A DNA stretch of 5,899 nucleotides from an uncultured Campylobacter sp. (GTDB lineage Bacteria; Campylobacterota; Campylobacteria; Campylobacterales; Campylobacteraceae). The notes under the pieces were generated by a model. That model was not told the origin of the DNA. It saw nothing but the letters and a program-made list of their open reading frames with translations, and did no database searches. The stretch's first letter is position 1. Every line of letters starts with the position of its first letter. Where the stretch lies: assembly GCF_938017615.1 (NCBI RefSeq), contig NZ_CALIJA010000182.1, forward strand, positions 1 through 5,899, in the 5' to 3' direction. This document shows positions 5,102-5,899 of the stretch, piece after piece. A program made the translations under genes and the position numbers.

Positions 5102-5662
5102 ATGCATGAACTATCGATCGTAGCGGATCTTGTGGCGCTATGTGAAAAGGCGCTAAACGCTGAAAAAGCGAAGAAAAAAGGCGCGACCGAGCAGGGCGAT
5201 AAAAATCGCTGTGATATTATTGCCGATACCGCTAGAAATACAGACTCTGCAAATACCGACATAATAGACACCAAGAATGCCGAAAATACGGGCATTGCGA
5301 ATATGGACTCGAACGACAAAAACGGCGATTTTGCTGAAAACTTTGATGCAAATCCGCAGACGCCTTGCGATACACCTAGCGCAAAAAATCCGCAGATAAG
5401 GGAACTGCACGTAAAAATAGGGCGGCTAAGCGGCGTGGAAGCGCATTATCTGCAAAACTGCTATGAAGTCTTTCGCGCAGGCACCGTCTGCGAAAATGCG
5501 GATCTCATCATCCACACCCAAGAGATCGTCGTAAAATGCAAAAACTGCGGTTTTAGCGGAGATTTGACGCAAAACGACTTTTCTTGCCCGCGTTGCAAAA
5601 GCTCCGAAATCAGCGTAATCGATGGCGAGGATATGTATCTAATGCGCCTGGTTATTGAGTAA
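5102..5662 (+). CDS. hypA: Hydrogenase/urease nickel metallochaperone HypA with large internal insertion
   Basis: HypA receives nickel and, with HypB, inserts it into the hydrogenase large subunit. The N-terminus MHELSIVADLVALCEKAL has His2 and Glu3, which with the N-terminal amine form the Ni site. This fixes the start, which is preceded by AGAGGGA. The zinc domain has two CxxC pairs, Cys146/Cys149 (CKNC) and Cys162/Cys165 (CPRC), and the C-terminus IDGEDMYLMRL is typical. HypA is usually 110-120 residues; this one has 186. The excess lies between about residue 24 and 96, between the first helix and the strand IRELHVKIGRLSGVE. It is polar and low-complexity, rich in Asp, Asn, Thr and Ala, with an NTD-like motif recurring about every five residues (46, 51, 56, 62, 67). 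No stop or frameshift is present, and the flanking core is intact, so the protein is probably functional. No hypF follows. Confidence 0.94.
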   Translation: MHELSIVADLVALCEKALNAEKAKKKGATEQGDKNRCDIIADTARNTDSANTDIIDTKNAENTGIANMDSNDKNGDFAENFDANPQTPCDTPSAKNPQIRELHVKIGRLSGVEAHYLQNCYEVFRAGTVCENADLIIHTQEIVVKCKNCGFSGDLTQNDFSCPRCKSSEISVIDGEDMYLMRLVIE

Positions 5663-5675
5663 AAGAGAGCGTTTT

Positions 5676-5899
5676 CTAGGCGCAATAAACTTCCCATATT
5701 TCAAATTTTAAACTATTACACATAAGCGAAATTTTCATTTCCACCCAATTCAGATATTTAGCTATTTTAGTTCTTGCAGAAAATACGTTTATCCTGCCGA
5801 TTTCATTTGAAGTCACGGATAAATTATTGAATATAGATTTATGTAAAAATTCTTCTAATAAAAACACCAAATGCGTCAAAAATACATGAAATTATTCAT
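5676..5899 (-). pseudogene. Unidentified AT-rich gene fragment, convergent with hypA
   Basis: On the minus strand a frame is open from codon 5889-5891 (an in-frame TAA lies at 5892-5894) down to TAG at 5676-5678, ending 13 bp after the hypA stop. The 67-residue part from TTG 5879 begins LTHLVFLLEEFLHKS and ends MCNSLKFEIWEVYCA. It looks protein-like, but no family is recognised. No ATG with a ribosome binding site starts it. In another frame ATG 5899-5897 begins MNNFMYF and reaches TGA at 5876-5878. One extra T in the five-T run at 5878-5882 would join MNNFMYF directly to LTHLVF. It may be a frameshifted gene, or the tail of a gene extending beyond the window. It is clearly more AT-rich than the hyp genes, hinting at different origin. 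Confidence 0.35.

Overview
This window looks like chromosomal DNA from one of the higher-GC Campylobacter species; the C. gracilis / showae / rectus / curvus group is my best guess, and no marker settles the species. The evidence is an epsilonproteobacterial-style NikR, the hyp order hypB-hypC-hypD-hypE-hypA with every gene on the + strand, protein motifs close to Campylobacter/Helicobacter orthologues, and a striking abundance of the word AAATTT between GC-rich blocks.

Layout: (1) 1-78 is the 3' end of an unidentified gene. (2) 174-605 is nikR, the nickel-responsive repressor. (3) 606-1364 is a 759-bp gap with no convincing intact gene. It is packed with AAATTT words, holds imperfect direct repeats, and contains one short minus-strand stretch (930-1049) that reads like the C-terminus of a decayed membrane protein. 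(4) 1365-5662 is the hyp cluster for [NiFe]-hydrogenase maturation. hypB and hypC overlap by one base, hypD follows after 35 bp, hypE after 187 bp (with a long hairpin in the gap), and hypA after 108 bp (with a hairpin just downstream of a candidate -10). (5) 5663-5899 is markedly more AT-rich and carries a convergent minus-strand reading frame that is probably a gene fragment, possibly frameshifted, cut by the window edge.

How the genes work together: HypC and HypD form the scaffold on which the Fe(CN)2(CO) unit is built. HypE, with HypF (not in this window), makes the cyanide ligands. HypA and HypB then insert nickel, and the very His-rich N-terminus of HypB probably also stores or buffers nickel. 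NikR next door would link nickel status to transcription, though its operators are not identifiable with confidence by eye.

The least ordinary features are protein-level oddities. HypA carries a roughly 70-residue D/N/T/A-rich insertion between its nickel-binding N-terminus and its zinc domain. HypE has two low-complexity insertions and a TTG start. The HypB GTPase appears to have Ala where the G4 (NKxD) motif normally has Asp. At DNA level, the AAATTT/RAATTY enrichment, the recurring 12-mer AAATTTTGCGCG and the repeat-bearing 759-bp gap are the structures not explained by the genes. I do not see a convincing new multi-gene system here.
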